From contig NZ_WHOS01000056.1 in the NCBI RefSeq assembly GCF_013340935.1, positions 1 through 45,449 on the forward strand: a DNA stretch of 45,449 nucleotides, written 5' to 3'. Shown here in pieces: positions 14,086-22,828 of this stretch (the first letter of the stretch is position 1; every line of letters begins with the position of its first letter). Below the pieces are notes generated by a model that did no database searches, was not told where the DNA came from, and saw only the letters and a program-made list of their open reading frames with translations. The DNA is from Azospirillum melinis (lineage in GTDB: Bacteria; Pseudomonadota; Alphaproteobacteria; Azospirillales; Azospirillaceae). Position numbers and translations under genes: made by a program.

Positions 14086-16797
14086 TTACGCCGCCAGCCC
14101 GCCGCCCAGTTCGATGCGGACCTCCACCACGCCGGGCTCGTCCAGGTTCTCCTTGCGGACGAAACCCAGCGCGCGGCACATGTTCAGCATGTTGGTGTTC
14201 TCGCGCAGAACCTCGCCATAGACCTCCTTGATGCCGCGCGAGCGGGCGTAATCGAGGATCTTGTTCATCATGATATAGCCCAGCCCCTGGCCCTTCATGT
14301 CGGACCGCACCATCACCGCATATTCGGCGCGGCGGTTGTCGGGGTCGGCGGTGATGCGCACCACGCCATACATGATGGTGTCGCCGGTCTGCGGGTCGGG
14401 GCCGACGGCGATCAGCCCCATCTCGCGGTCATAGTCGATCTGGGTCAGCCGCGCCGCCGCCTGGTGCGACAGCCGTTTCAGCGGGGCGAAGAAGCGCAGG
14501 CGCAGGTCTTCCGCCGTCTGGTTCTCCACCAGATGATGCACCAGCGGCTCGTCCTCCGGCAGGATCGGGCGGACGAAGAACTGGCGGCCGTCCTTGATGG
14601 TGATGCGGTCTTCCAGCGACTTCGGATAGGGGCGGATCGCCAGCCTTGCCGCCCCGGCCAGGGCCGGCACGCCGACCTTGATGCGGGCGTCCAGCGCCGT
14701 CACGCCGTCGGCGTCGGCCAGCAGCGGGTTGATGTCCATCTCCGCGATCTCGGGGAAATCGACGACCAGCTGGCTGACCTTGTTCAGCGTCAGCGCCACC
14801 GCGTCCAGATCGACCGCCGCCCGCGAGCGGTAGCCCTGGAGCTGGCGGTGGATGCGGGTGCGGCTCATCTGTTCGGCCGCCAGCTTCATGTTCAGCGGCG
14901 GCAGGGCCAGCGCGTAATCCTCCACCACCTCGACGCCGATGCCGCCCTCGCCGAACAGCAGGACCGGGCCGAACATCTCGTTCTCGGTCATGCCGACGAT
15001 CAGCTCGTAGGCATCGGGGCGGACAGCCATCTCCTGCACGGTGAAGCCTTCGATCTTCGCTTCCGGCGCAAGTTCGGCGACGCGGGCCAGCATCGCCTCG
15101 GCCTCCGCCTTCACGTCCTCCGGGCTGGTCAGGCCGAGAGCGACGCCGCCGACGTCCGACTTGTGGGTGATGTCGTGCGACAGGATCTTCAGCGCGATCG
15201 GCCCGCCGATGACGCGGGCGGCGGCGGCGGCCTCCTCCGGCGTCTGGGCAACGCGGGTGTCGACCACCGGGATGCCGTAGGCGGCCAGAACGCGCTTGGC
15301 CTCATACTCGCTCAGCCATTCGCGCTTCTCGGCCATGGCGCGGGAGATCACCTTCTTCACGGTGATCTCGTCGGGCTGGAAATCCTCGGCCACCGACGGC
15401 GGGGTCTCCATCAGAAGCTGCTGGCTGCGGCGGTAGCGCACCAGATGCATGAAGGCGCGCACCGCGTCGGACGGGCCGCTGTAGGTCGGGATGCGGGCCT
15501 CGGCGAACAGCTTGCGCGCCTCCACCGCCGACTGGTCGCCGATCCAGCTGGTCAGCACCGGATGGCGGCGCGCCTTGTTGGCCTGCACCGTCTCCGCCAC
15601 CGCCTGGGCGATGGCCTCGCTGTCGGTCAGGGCGGACGGGCAGTGCAGGACCAGCACGGCGTCGTTGCCGGTGTCCTGCATCAGCGCGTTCAGCGCCTCG
15701 GCATAGCGCTTGGGCGTGGCATCGGCGCCGATGCGCAGCGGGTTGCGGAAGGGGGCGCCGCCAGGCTGCCCCCCGCCCGGCTGCGGACCCAGCGCCTTGG
15801 CCAGCGCCTCCTGCGTCTCGGGCGCCATGGCGGCGAGCCGGCCGCCGGCCTGGATCAGCTTGTCGGTGGCCATCACCCCCATGCCGCCGCCGTTGGTCAG
15901 GATCGCCAGCCGGTCGCCGGTGATCGGCACCCCGGTGCCCAGCGTGCCGGCGGCGTCGAACAGCTCGGCCAGATCGTTGACCCGCAGCACGCCGGCCCGG
16001 CGGAACACCGCGTCATAGACGGCGTCGGACACCGCCAGGGCGCCTGTGTGGCTGGCCGCGGCCTCCTGCGCCTCGTCCGAGCGGCCGGCCTTGATGACGA
16101 TCACCGGCTTCTGGCGCGAGGCGGAGCGGGCGGCCGACATGAATTTGCGGGCATGCGTGATGCTCTCGATATAGAGCAGGATGGCGCGCACGGTGACGTC
16201 GGAGGCCAGATAGTCCAGCAGATCGCCGAAATCGACGTCGCCGCGGTCGCCCAGCGACACCAGATGCGAGAAGCCGATCCCGCGCGAGGTCGCCCAGTCG
16301 GCGACCGAGGTCAGCACCATCGAGCTTTGCGCCACCAGCGCCACGTCGCCCTTGCGCGGCGCCACCGGCGCGAAGCTGGCGTTCATGCCGCGGCCGGGCA
16401 CCATGGCGCCCAGGCTGTTCGGGCCCAGCACCCGCATCAGATAGGGCTTGGCTGTGTCCAGCATCGTCTGGGTCTGGTCGGCCGACATGCCCTTGGTCAT
16501 GACGATGGCGGCCTTGGTCCCGCGCTTGCCCAGCGCGTCGATGGTCGCCGCCACCGTGTCCGGGGCGGTGCAGATGACTCCCAGGTCCGGCGTGATCGGC
16601 AGGCTGTCCACCGTCTTGTAGGTCAGCACCCCTTCCACCGCGCGCTCGGTCGGGTTGACCGGCATCACCGGCCCGTCGAAGCCGGCCTGGAACAGGTTGC
16701 GGGCCACCACCGCCCCCACCGTGCCGGGTTTGCGGCTGGCGCCGATCAGGGCGATGGAGGCGGGCTTGAACAGCTTGTCGAGGTTGCGAACGGTCAT
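14086..16797 (-). CDS. Pat-like bifunctional acyl-CoA synthetase (ADP-forming type)/GNAT acetyltransferase
   Basis: A 903-residue protein with the full Pat/PatZ layout: a CoA-binding Rossmann domain (about 1-130, with LIGASRKPGTVG), succinyl-CoA-ligase-like domains (about 140-470), an ATP-grasp domain (about 490-710, with KILSHDITHKSDVGGV and GPVLLFGEGG) and a C-terminal GNAT domain (about 740-895, acetyl-CoA loop MKGQGLGY). Enterobacterial Pat acetylates and inactivates acetyl-CoA synthetase. Here the ligase-type histidine is kept as His250 in ASHTGALAVSD, so acyl-CoA ligase activity is also conceivable. It is transcribed alone on minus, divergent from lactate dehydrogenase. The exact substrate is unknown. 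Confidence 0.88.
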   Translation of the reverse strand: MTVRNLDKLFKPASIALIGASRKPGTVGAVVARNLFQAGFDGPVMPVNPTERAVEGVLTYKTVDSLPITPDLGVICTAPDTVAATIDALGKRGTKAAIVMTKGMSADQTQTMLDTAKPYLMRVLGPNSLGAMVPGRGMNASFAPVAPRKGDVALVAQSSMVLTSVADWATSRGIGFSHLVSLGDRGDVDFGDLLDYLASDVTVRAILLYIESITHARKFMSAARSASRQKPVIVIKAGRSDEAQEAAASHTGALAVSDAVYDAVFRRAGVLRVNDLAELFDAAGTLGTGVPITGDRLAILTNGGGMGVMATDKLIQAGGRLAAMAPETQEALAKALGPQPGGGQPGGAPFRNPLRIGADATPKRYAEALNALMQDTGNDAVLVLHCPSALTDSEAIAQAVAETVQANKARRHPVLTSWIGDQSAVEARKLFAEARIPTYSGPSDAVRAFMHLVRYRRSQQLLMETPPSVAEDFQPDEITVKKVISRAMAEKREWLSEYEAKRVLAAYGIPVVDTRVAQTPEEAAAAARVIGGPIALKILSHDITHKSDVGGVALGLTSPEDVKAEAEAMLARVAELAPEAKIEGFTVQEMAVRPDAYELIVGMTENEMFGPVLLFGEGGIGVEVVEDYALALPPLNMKLAAEQMSRTRIHRQLQGYRSRAAVDLDAVALTLNKVSQLVVDFPEIAEMDINPLLADADGVTALDARIKVGVPALAGAARLAIRPYPKSLEDRITIKDGRQFFVRPILPEDEPLVHHLVENQTAEDLRLRFFAPLKRLSHQAAARLTQIDYDREMGLIAVGPDPQTGDTIMYGVVRITADPDNRRAEYAVMVRSDMKGQGLGYIMMNKILDYARSRGIKEVYGEVLRENTNMLNMCRALGFVRKENLDEPGVVEVRIELGGGLAA

Positions 16798-17098
16798 GAC
16801 CGGATCCGGTGCTGGATTATGGCGCCGGCCCCCAGTCTGCCACGGGATGCCGACGGTTTTGATGACGAACAGCGCAGGCCCGGACTTTCATCCCTGCCAT
16901 TTGCTGCGGCGCAACATTACGGGCTGGTATGACCATTGGGCAAGGGGGCGTTTCGTCGCGCCCATTGAAAACAATGCGGGGGGAAAACGGGAAAGGATTG
17001 AAAACAAGAGGGAGTTGTCGTGTTGCGCCTTGCGGCGAGGGACGACCGCCCGCAAGCTGTGATGGTCCGTACGCCAACTTGCGCAAGGGAGCCTGTTC
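16798..17098. other. Divergent intergenic region, Pat-like gene / lactate dehydrogenase
   Basis: About 300 bp with no supported gene. It contains a small inverted repeat CATTG-AAAA-CAATG near 16964-16977, and the phrase ATTGAAAACAA recurs about 30 bases further on. This AT-rich patch is a plausible promoter or operator area for either divergent gene, but no clear -35/-10 pair stands out. Confidence 0.4.
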
Positions 17099-18049
17099 AT
17101 GAAGGTCGGAATCGTCGGGGCGGGGTTCGTCGGCAGCACCGCCGCCTTCGCCATGGTGACCACCGGTGCGGCCAGCGAGGTCGTGCTGGTCGACATGAAC
17201 GAGGCTCTGGCCCAGGCCCAGGCCCAGGACATCGCCCATGCCGTGCCCTTCACCCATGCCGTCACCGTCCGCGCCGGCTCCTACGCCGCACTGGAAGGGG
17301 CGGGGGTGGTCGTGCTGTCGGCCGGCGTCGCCCAGAAGCCGGGCGAAACCCGGCTGGAACTGCTGGAACGCAACGCCAAGGTGTTCGGCGCCATCATTCC
17401 GGAGGTGCTGAAGGCGGCCCCCGACGCCGTGCTGCTGGTCGCCAGCAACCCGGTCGACGTGATGACGCAGATCGCCACCCGCATCAGCGGCCTCTCCCGC
17501 AACCGGGTCATCGGCTCCGGCACCGTGCTGGACACCGCGCGCTTCCGCGCCCTGCTGGCCGAACAGCTGGCGGTGACGCCGCGCTCCGTCCACGCCCATG
17601 TGGTGGGCGAGCATGGCGATTCGGAGGTTCTGCTGTGGTCGAGCGCCACCGTCGCCGGCTTGTCCGTCGAGCAGGCCGCCGCCCAGCTCCGCCGCAGCCT
17701 GACGGCGGACGACCGCGCCGCCATCGACGAGGGCGTGCGCCGCGCCGCCTACCGCATCATCAACGGCAAGGGTCACACCGCCTTCGGCATCGGCGGCGGG
17801 CTGGCCCGGCTGGTCTCGGCCATCGGCGCCGACGAACGGATGGTGGCGACCTGCGCCATGCTGACCGACGATGTCTGCGGCGTGCCGCAGATCGTGCTGT
17901 CGCTGCCGCGCGTCATCGGCGCCGGCGGCGTGGTGGAGACGATCCTGCCCAACCTGTCGGCGGAGGAGGAGACGGCGCTCCGCCGCAGCGCCGAAATCCT
18001 GAAGGAGGCCGCCGACGGCGTCGAACGCCGGATGGGCTGGACCGGTTGA
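17099..18049 (+). CDS. ldh: L-lactate dehydrogenase (NAD-dependent)
   Basis: Interconverts pyruvate and L-lactate with NAD(H) in the cytoplasm. The 316-residue protein has the Rossmann loop GAGFVG (7-12), NAD-ribose Asp32, a substrate loop with Gln79 in GVAQKPGETR (Gln here marks lactate rather than malate dehydrogenase), Asn117 in ASNPVDV, Asp145 and catalytic His172 in GEHGDSE. AAGGGAG precedes the ATG. A short AQAQAQ stretch (39-43) comes from a repeated codon pair. The gene ends two bases before the convergent LysR gene, which might regulate it, though the LysR gene's own divergent partner is the SDR gene. Confidence 0.93.
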   Translation: MKVGIVGAGFVGSTAAFAMVTTGAASEVVLVDMNEALAQAQAQDIAHAVPFTHAVTVRAGSYAALEGAGVVVLSAGVAQKPGETRLELLERNAKVFGAIIPEVLKAAPDAVLLVASNPVDVMTQIATRISGLSRNRVIGSGTVLDTARFRALLAEQLAVTPRSVHAHVVGEHGDSEVLLWSSATVAGLSVEQAAAQLRRSLTADDRAAIDEGVRRAAYRIINGKGHTAFGIGGGLARLVSAIGADERMVATCAMLTDDVCGVPQIVLSLPRVIGAGGVVETILPNLSAEEETALRRSAEILKEAADGVERRMGWTG

Positions 18050-18051
18050 CG

Positions 18052-18987
18052 CTACCCGGCATGGCCTGTTGATACGTGATCCCTCAGTCCCGCCGCCAGC
18101 CCGTCGAAGACGGCGCGGCAGCGGGGGGTGGAGCGCAGATCCTCGTGCATGGCGACCCACATGCCCATCGGCATGTCGAAGACCTCGGCCAGCAGCCTGA
18201 CCAGTTCGGGATTGCGCCGCGCCAGCGGAACCTGGCAGATGCCGATGCCGAACCCGGCCTCGATGGCCGACAGTTGGGCCAGATGGCTGTCGGACCGCAG
18301 GGCGAAGCGGGGCAGGGTGAGGCCCGGCGCCCGCCGCATCATGGCACGGATGTCGGGCGTCTCGCGGTCGAAGCCGATCAGGCTGTGGCGGCCGAGATCC
18401 TCCAGCCTCTCCGGACTGCCGTGGCGGTCGAGATAGTCGCGGCGGGCGTACATGCCGAGCGCGATGACGCCGATCCGCCGCACCAGCAGCGCCTGCTGGT
18501 CCGGCTCCACCATCCGCACCGCAACATCGGCGTCGCGTTGCAGCAGATCGTCGACGGCGTTCGACAGCACCAGTTCGATTTCCAATGCTGGATGGCGTTC
18601 GCGCAGGTCCGCCAGGATCGCCGGCAGGATGCGGGCGCCCACCACCTCGCTGGCGGTGATCCGCACCGTGCCGCGCACCTCCGCCCCGCACCCCTTCCCG
18701 CCATGGCCCGACGCCCCATAGCCCGACGCCGTACGCCACAGGCTGGCCGCCGCGGCGTCCAGCGCCTCCGCCTGCGGTTTCAGCGCCAGCGCCGCGTCGG
18801 TCGGGTCCAGCCCGCGCGGCGAGCGCACGAACAGCGAGCCGCCGACCGCCTCCTCCAGCGCCGCGACGTGGCGGGCCAGTGTTGGTTGTGTCAACCCCAG
18901 GGCACGCGCCGCCGCCGACAGCGACCCCTCGCGGATCACGGCCAGGAAGCTGCGGTAAAGGTCCCAACTGGGCGGCGGCTGGTTCAT
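18052..18987 (-). CDS. LysR-family transcriptional regulator
   Basis: A 311-residue regulator with an N-terminal winged helix-turn-helix (about 8-66: FLAVIREGSLSAAARALGLTQ split across the helices) and a C-terminal periplasmic-binding-like effector domain (about 100-300). A Gly-rich linker (GYGASGHGGKGCG, around 88-100) separates them and is longer than usual. It is divergent from the SDR gene with about 100 bp between, the classic arrangement for a LysR regulator and its target, and it converges with ldh. The inducer is unknown. Confidence 0.92.
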   Translation of the reverse strand: MNQPPPSWDLYRSFLAVIREGSLSAAARALGLTQPTLARHVAALEEAVGGSLFVRSPRGLDPTDAALALKPQAEALDAAAASLWRTASGYGASGHGGKGCGAEVRGTVRITASEVVGARILPAILADLRERHPALEIELVLSNAVDDLLQRDADVAVRMVEPDQQALLVRRIGVIALGMYARRDYLDRHGSPERLEDLGRHSLIGFDRETPDIRAMMRRAPGLTLPRFALRSDSHLAQLSAIEAGFGIGICQVPLARRNPELVRLLAEVFDMPMGMWVAMHEDLRSTPRCRAVFDGLAAGLRDHVSTGHAG

Positions 18988-19088
18988 CGATTTGAGTATA
19001 GCGGTTAGTCGCAGTTCGACAATTCCGTTCAGCTGTCCGTCGGGCCCATCCTGTCCTCGTCACCAAGTGGAAGGCGATGGAGGCGGCG

Positions 19089-20156
19089 ATGACAGGACAT
19101 CTGACCGGCATGCAGGCGACCGGTAAGGATAGGATCGCTCTGGTTCTGGGAGCGACCGGCGGGATCGGCGGCGAACTGGCGCGGGCGCTGGCGGCGCGCG
19201 GTTGGACCGTGCGCGGCCTGCGCCGCAAGCCGGCCGAGCAATCACAGTCGCAGCCGCAGCCGGACGGCATCGAATGGGTGGTCGGCGACGCGATGAACGC
19301 CGCCGACGTGGCGGCAGCGGCCGAAGGGGCGGCGCTGATCGTCCATGCGGTGAATCCGCCCGGCTACAAGGATTGGGACCGGTTGGTTCTACCCATGGTC
19401 GACAACAGCATCGCCGCGGCCTGCGCGAACCGCGCCCGCATCCTGCTGCCCGGCACCGTCTACAATTACGGCCCCGACGCCTTCCCGCTGATCCCGGAAA
19501 CCGCGGCGCAGAACCCGCTGACCCGCAAGGGAGCCATCCGGGTGGAGATGGAGCGCCGCCTGCACCGCGCGGTGCAGCAGGGGGCGAGGCTGTTGATCCT
19601 GCGCTGCGGCGACTTCTTCGGACCCAAGGCCGGCAACAGTTGGTTCAACCAGGGCCTGCTGACGCCCGGCAAGCCGCCGACCCGCATCAACCAGCCCGGC
19701 CGGCCGGGGATCGGCCATCAATGGGCCTATCTGCCCGACGTGGCGGAAACGGCGATGCGCCTGCTCGACCGCGAGGCGGAGCTGGGTGACGATGCGATGT
19801 TCCACATGGACGGCCATTGGGATGCCGATGGAAGCCAGATGGCCGCGGCCATCGCCCGCGCGCTGGGCTCGCCCGGCCTGCCGGTGCGGCGGATGCCCTG
19901 GTGGCTGCTGCGGCTGGCCGGCGTGGCGGTGCCGCTGTTCCGCGAACTCGGCGAGATGCGCTATCTCTGGCAACGCCCGGTGCGGCTGGACAACCGCCGC
20001 CTGCGGGCCTTCCTGGGCGAGGAACCGCACACGCCGCTGGAGTTTGCGGTGCGCCGGACCCTTGAAGGGCTGGGGCATCTCCCCGCTCAGCCGGCGGACA
20101 TGCCGGAGGCGGGGAGATACAGTCCTGACCTTGCGATCTCAAGCCGACAAGGCTGA
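19089..20156 (+). CDS. NAD(P)-binding atypical SDR / epimerase-like protein
   Basis: A 355-residue Rossmann protein of the NAD-dependent epimerase/dehydratase type. The nucleotide loop is GATGGIGG near the N-terminus. GDAMNAADV and HAVNPP follow the extended-SDR pattern, and TVYNYGPDAF occupies the usual catalytic region, but no clear YxxxK pair is seen (the position holds RKGAIRVEME), so catalysis may be altered. The ATG at 19089 has GGAGG six bases upstream; an in-frame ATG at 19077 is less well placed. It is divergent from the LysR gene, a likely regulator, and ends 26 bp from the convergent ppa. The substrate is unknown. Confidence 0.82.
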   Translation: MTGHLTGMQATGKDRIALVLGATGGIGGELARALAARGWTVRGLRRKPAEQSQSQPQPDGIEWVVGDAMNAADVAAAAEGAALIVHAVNPPGYKDWDRLVLPMVDNSIAAACANRARILLPGTVYNYGPDAFPLIPETAAQNPLTRKGAIRVEMERRLHRAVQQGARLLILRCGDFFGPKAGNSWFNQGLLTPGKPPTRINQPGRPGIGHQWAYLPDVAETAMRLLDREAELGDDAMFHMDGHWDADGSQMAAAIARALGSPGLPVRRMPWWLLRLAGVAVPLFRELGEMRYLWQRPVRLDNRRLRAFLGEEPHTPLEFAVRRTLEGLGHLPAQPADMPEAGRYSPDLAISSRQG

Positions 20157-20182
20157 GGCCGCAAGGTTCAAACCATCGACCC

Positions 20183-20740
20183 TCAGACCACCGGACCCGG
20201 AGTGCCCTTGTTGGCTTCCAGGGCGCGGGCGAGGCCTTCCTCGATCTTCTTGGCGGCCTCTTCGGCATTGCCCCAGCCGCGGACCTTCACCCACTTGTTC
20301 TTTTCGAGGTCCTTGTAGTGCTCGAAGAAGTGGGCGATCTGCTCGGTCACGATGGCCGGCAGGTCGGTGTAGTTCTTCACGTCGGTGTAGAACGGGTGCA
20401 GCTTGTCGACCGGAACGGCCAGCAGCTTCTCGTCCTCGCCGGCCTCGTCCTCCATGTACAGGACGCCGATGGGACGCGAGCGCAGGACCGCGCCCGGGAC
20501 GACGCCGTGCTGGCCGACGACGCAGACGTCCACCGGGTCGCCGTCACCCGACAGGGTGTGCGGGATGAAACCGTAGTTGCAGGGATAGAACATCGCGGTG
20601 TGCAGGAAGCGGTCGACGAACACGGCGCCCGAGTCCTTGTCGACCTCGTACTTCACCGGCTGGCCGCCGATCGGAATCTCGATGACGACGTTCACGTCCC
20701 AGGGCACATTCTTGCCCGCGGCGAGCTTGCTCAGATCCAT
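20183..20740 (-). CDS. ppa: Inorganic pyrophosphatase (family I)
   Basis: Hydrolyses pyrophosphate to phosphate, pulling biosynthetic reactions forward. The 185-residue length is typical for the soluble hexameric enzyme. The metal-binding signature DGDPVDV is seen near 80, with NYGFIPHT before it and KNYTDLP later. ATG 20740 has GAAGGA upstream; a longer upstream frame is open but has no family similarity. Divergent from the binding-protein gene, with 164 bp between them. Confidence 0.97.
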   Translation of the reverse strand: MDLSKLAAGKNVPWDVNVVIEIPIGGQPVKYEVDKDSGAVFVDRFLHTAMFYPCNYGFIPHTLSGDGDPVDVCVVGQHGVVPGAVLRSRPIGVLYMEDEAGEDEKLLAVPVDKLHPFYTDVKNYTDLPAIVTEQIAHFFEHYKDLEKNKWVKVRGWGNAEEAAKKIEEGLARALEANKGTPGPVV

Positions 20741-20904
20741 GTATCGCGTTCCTTCGACTGGCGTATTCAGGGCACGTTCTTGTTTTGGCGCCGATGCCCG
20801 GTCCGGCGCCACGCGGGGCGGGAGTTTAGGCGGAACGCACCCTGAGTCCAAGGAACTTGCGCGGGCTCTTGCGCAGGTGCGGCAAAGCGGCAACCCTGCC
20901 GGTC

Positions 20905-22716
20905 ATGCCCCGTCCTATCCTCCTTCCGATCATCCTTCTTTTCACTCTTCCGGCCATGCTGGCGCCCCATCCGGCTTCGGCGGACTCGCCGCATCACGGC
21001 ATCGCCATGCATGGCGATCTGGCCTTGCCGCCGGACTTCACCGCCCTTCCCTACGTCAACCCGGCGGCACCCAAGGGCGGGACCATCCGGCAGGCGGTGA
21101 CCGGCAGCTTCGACAGCCTGCACCCGCACATCGTCAGGGGCGTGCCGGCGCTGGGCATGGGCTATGTCTTCGAGACGCTGCTGACGCGCTCGTGGGACGA
21201 ACCCTTCTCGCTCTACGGGCTGCTGGCCGACCGGGTCGAGGTGGCGGACGACCGCTCCGCCGTCACCTTCCACATCGACCCGAAGGCGCGCTGGCAGGAC
21301 GGCACGCCGCTGACCGCCGCCGACGTGCTGTTCTCGCTGGAGGTGCAGCGACGGGACGGCACCCCCAACCGCCGCCTGTTCTACGCCAAGGTCACGGCGG
21401 CCGAGGCGCCCGACCCGCAGACCGTCCGCTTCGCCTTCGCCCCCAACCCCGACGGCAGCATCGACCGCGAGATGCCGTTGCTGATGGGGTTGATGCCGAT
21501 CCACTCCAAAGCCTTCTGGGCAGGGCGCGATTTCAGCCGGACGACACTGGAGCCGATCCTGGGCAGTGGCCCCTACCGCGTCGCCTCCGTCGATCCCGGC
21601 CGCCGCATCGTCTATGAGCGGGTCCGCGACTATTGGGGCCGCGACCTGCCGGTCCGTGTTGGGCAGTTCAATGCCGACCGGCTGGAGTTCGACTATTACC
21701 GCGACGATTCGGTGGCGCTGGAAGCCTTCAAGGCGGGGCAGGGAGACGTTCGTTACGAAAGCGATCCGGCAAAATGGGCCACCGGCTACGACGGACCCGC
21801 CTTGCGTGACGGCCGCATCGTCCGGGAGGAACTGCCCAACCACCGCCCCGAGCCGGCGCGCGGCCTGATCTTCAACACCCGCCGCCCCCTCTTCGCCGAT
21901 GTCCGGGTCCGCCAGGCGCTCGGGATGGCGCCGGATTTCGACTGGATCGGCCGCAGCCTGTTCCACGGCCTGCTGACCCGCACCGCCAGCTACTATCCCA
22001 ACTCCGAGCTTGCCGCCCAGGGCCTGCCGCAGGGTGAGGAATTGCAGGCGCTCACGCCCTTCCGCGACCGCCTGCCGCCCGATCTCTTCACCAAGCCCTT
22101 CACCCTGCCCGACAACGGGACCGGCGGCGGCAATGGCGGCCTGCGCGCCAACCGGCGCGAGGCGCTGCGGCTGCTGGAGCAGGCCGGCTGGCGGGTGCGC
22201 GACGGCCGGCTGACCGACGATGCCGGAAACCGTTTCGCCTTCGAAATCCTGCTGTCCGATCCGTCGGAGGAGCGGGTGGCGCTGGAGTTCGCCCGCTCGC
22301 TGGAGCCGCTGGGGATCGCGGCCCGCGTCCGCACGGTGGACAGCGCCCAGTTCCAGGCCCGGCTGGAGCGTTTCGATTTCGATATGACCATGCGCTGGTG
22401 GGCGTCCAGCCTGTCGCCGGGCAACGAGCAGCTCTATTATTACGGATCCGATGCGGCCGGACAGGAGGGTAGTCGCAACCTTGCCGGCATCCGCGACCCG
22501 GTGGTCGATGCGCTGGCCCGCTCCATCGCCGCCGCCACCACGCGCGACGCCCTGGTCGGCCGGGTGCGGGCGCTCGACCGTGTCCTGCTGTGGGGACACT
22601 ACATGGTGCCGCTCTATCACAGCCCGGTCGACCGCATCGCCCGCTGGGCGACCCTGCACCGTCCCGCCGTCACCCCGCTCTACGGTCCGATGCTGGAAAG
22701 CTGGTGGGTGGAATAG
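20905..22716 (+). CDS. Peptide-type ABC transporter substrate-binding protein, YejA-like
   Basis: A 603-residue SBP_bac_5 family periplasmic protein with a Sec signal peptide (about 1-26, hydrophobic ILLPIILLFTLPAML, likely cleaved after ASA). The mature N-terminus HGIAMHGDLALPPDF and YVNPAAPKGG are hallmarks of the YejA subgroup, which binds peptides or peptide antibiotics such as microcin C in relatives. The preferred start is ATG 20905; a TTG at 20857 is in frame. It is followed by a second binding protein and two permeases. No ATPase gene is present nearby. Confidence 0.88.
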   Translation: MPRPILLPIILLFTLPAMLAPHPASADSPHHGIAMHGDLALPPDFTALPYVNPAAPKGGTIRQAVTGSFDSLHPHIVRGVPALGMGYVFETLLTRSWDEPFSLYGLLADRVEVADDRSAVTFHIDPKARWQDGTPLTAADVLFSLEVQRRDGTPNRRLFYAKVTAAEAPDPQTVRFAFAPNPDGSIDREMPLLMGLMPIHSKAFWAGRDFSRTTLEPILGSGPYRVASVDPGRRIVYERVRDYWGRDLPVRVGQFNADRLEFDYYRDDSVALEAFKAGQGDVRYESDPAKWATGYDGPALRDGRIVREELPNHRPEPARGLIFNTRRPLFADVRVRQALGMAPDFDWIGRSLFHGLLTRTASYYPNSELAAQGLPQGEELQALTPFRDRLPPDLFTKPFTLPDNGTGGGNGGLRANRREALRLLEQAGWRVRDGRLTDDAGNRFAFEILLSDPSEERVALEFARSLEPLGIAARVRTVDSAQFQARLERFDFDMTMRWWASSLSPGNEQLYYYGSDAAGQEGSRNLAGIRDPVVDALARSIAAATTRDALVGRVRALDRVLLWGHYMVPLYHSPVDRIARWATLHRPAVTPLYGPMLESWWVE

Positions 22717-22828
22717 CGGACGGGACAATGAAAACGGCAGGCGGCTTCCCTTGCGCTCTCCCTCGCCGCACCGCATCATCGCGGCAAAGACAACGTCGGT
22801 AACGACGAGACGGGGGAGTTTGCCAACC

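Noticed and set aside
14464..16932. 822-codon plus-strand frame opposite the Pat-like gene
   Set aside because: The minus-strand frame has complete conserved domains; this one is composition-biased antisense.
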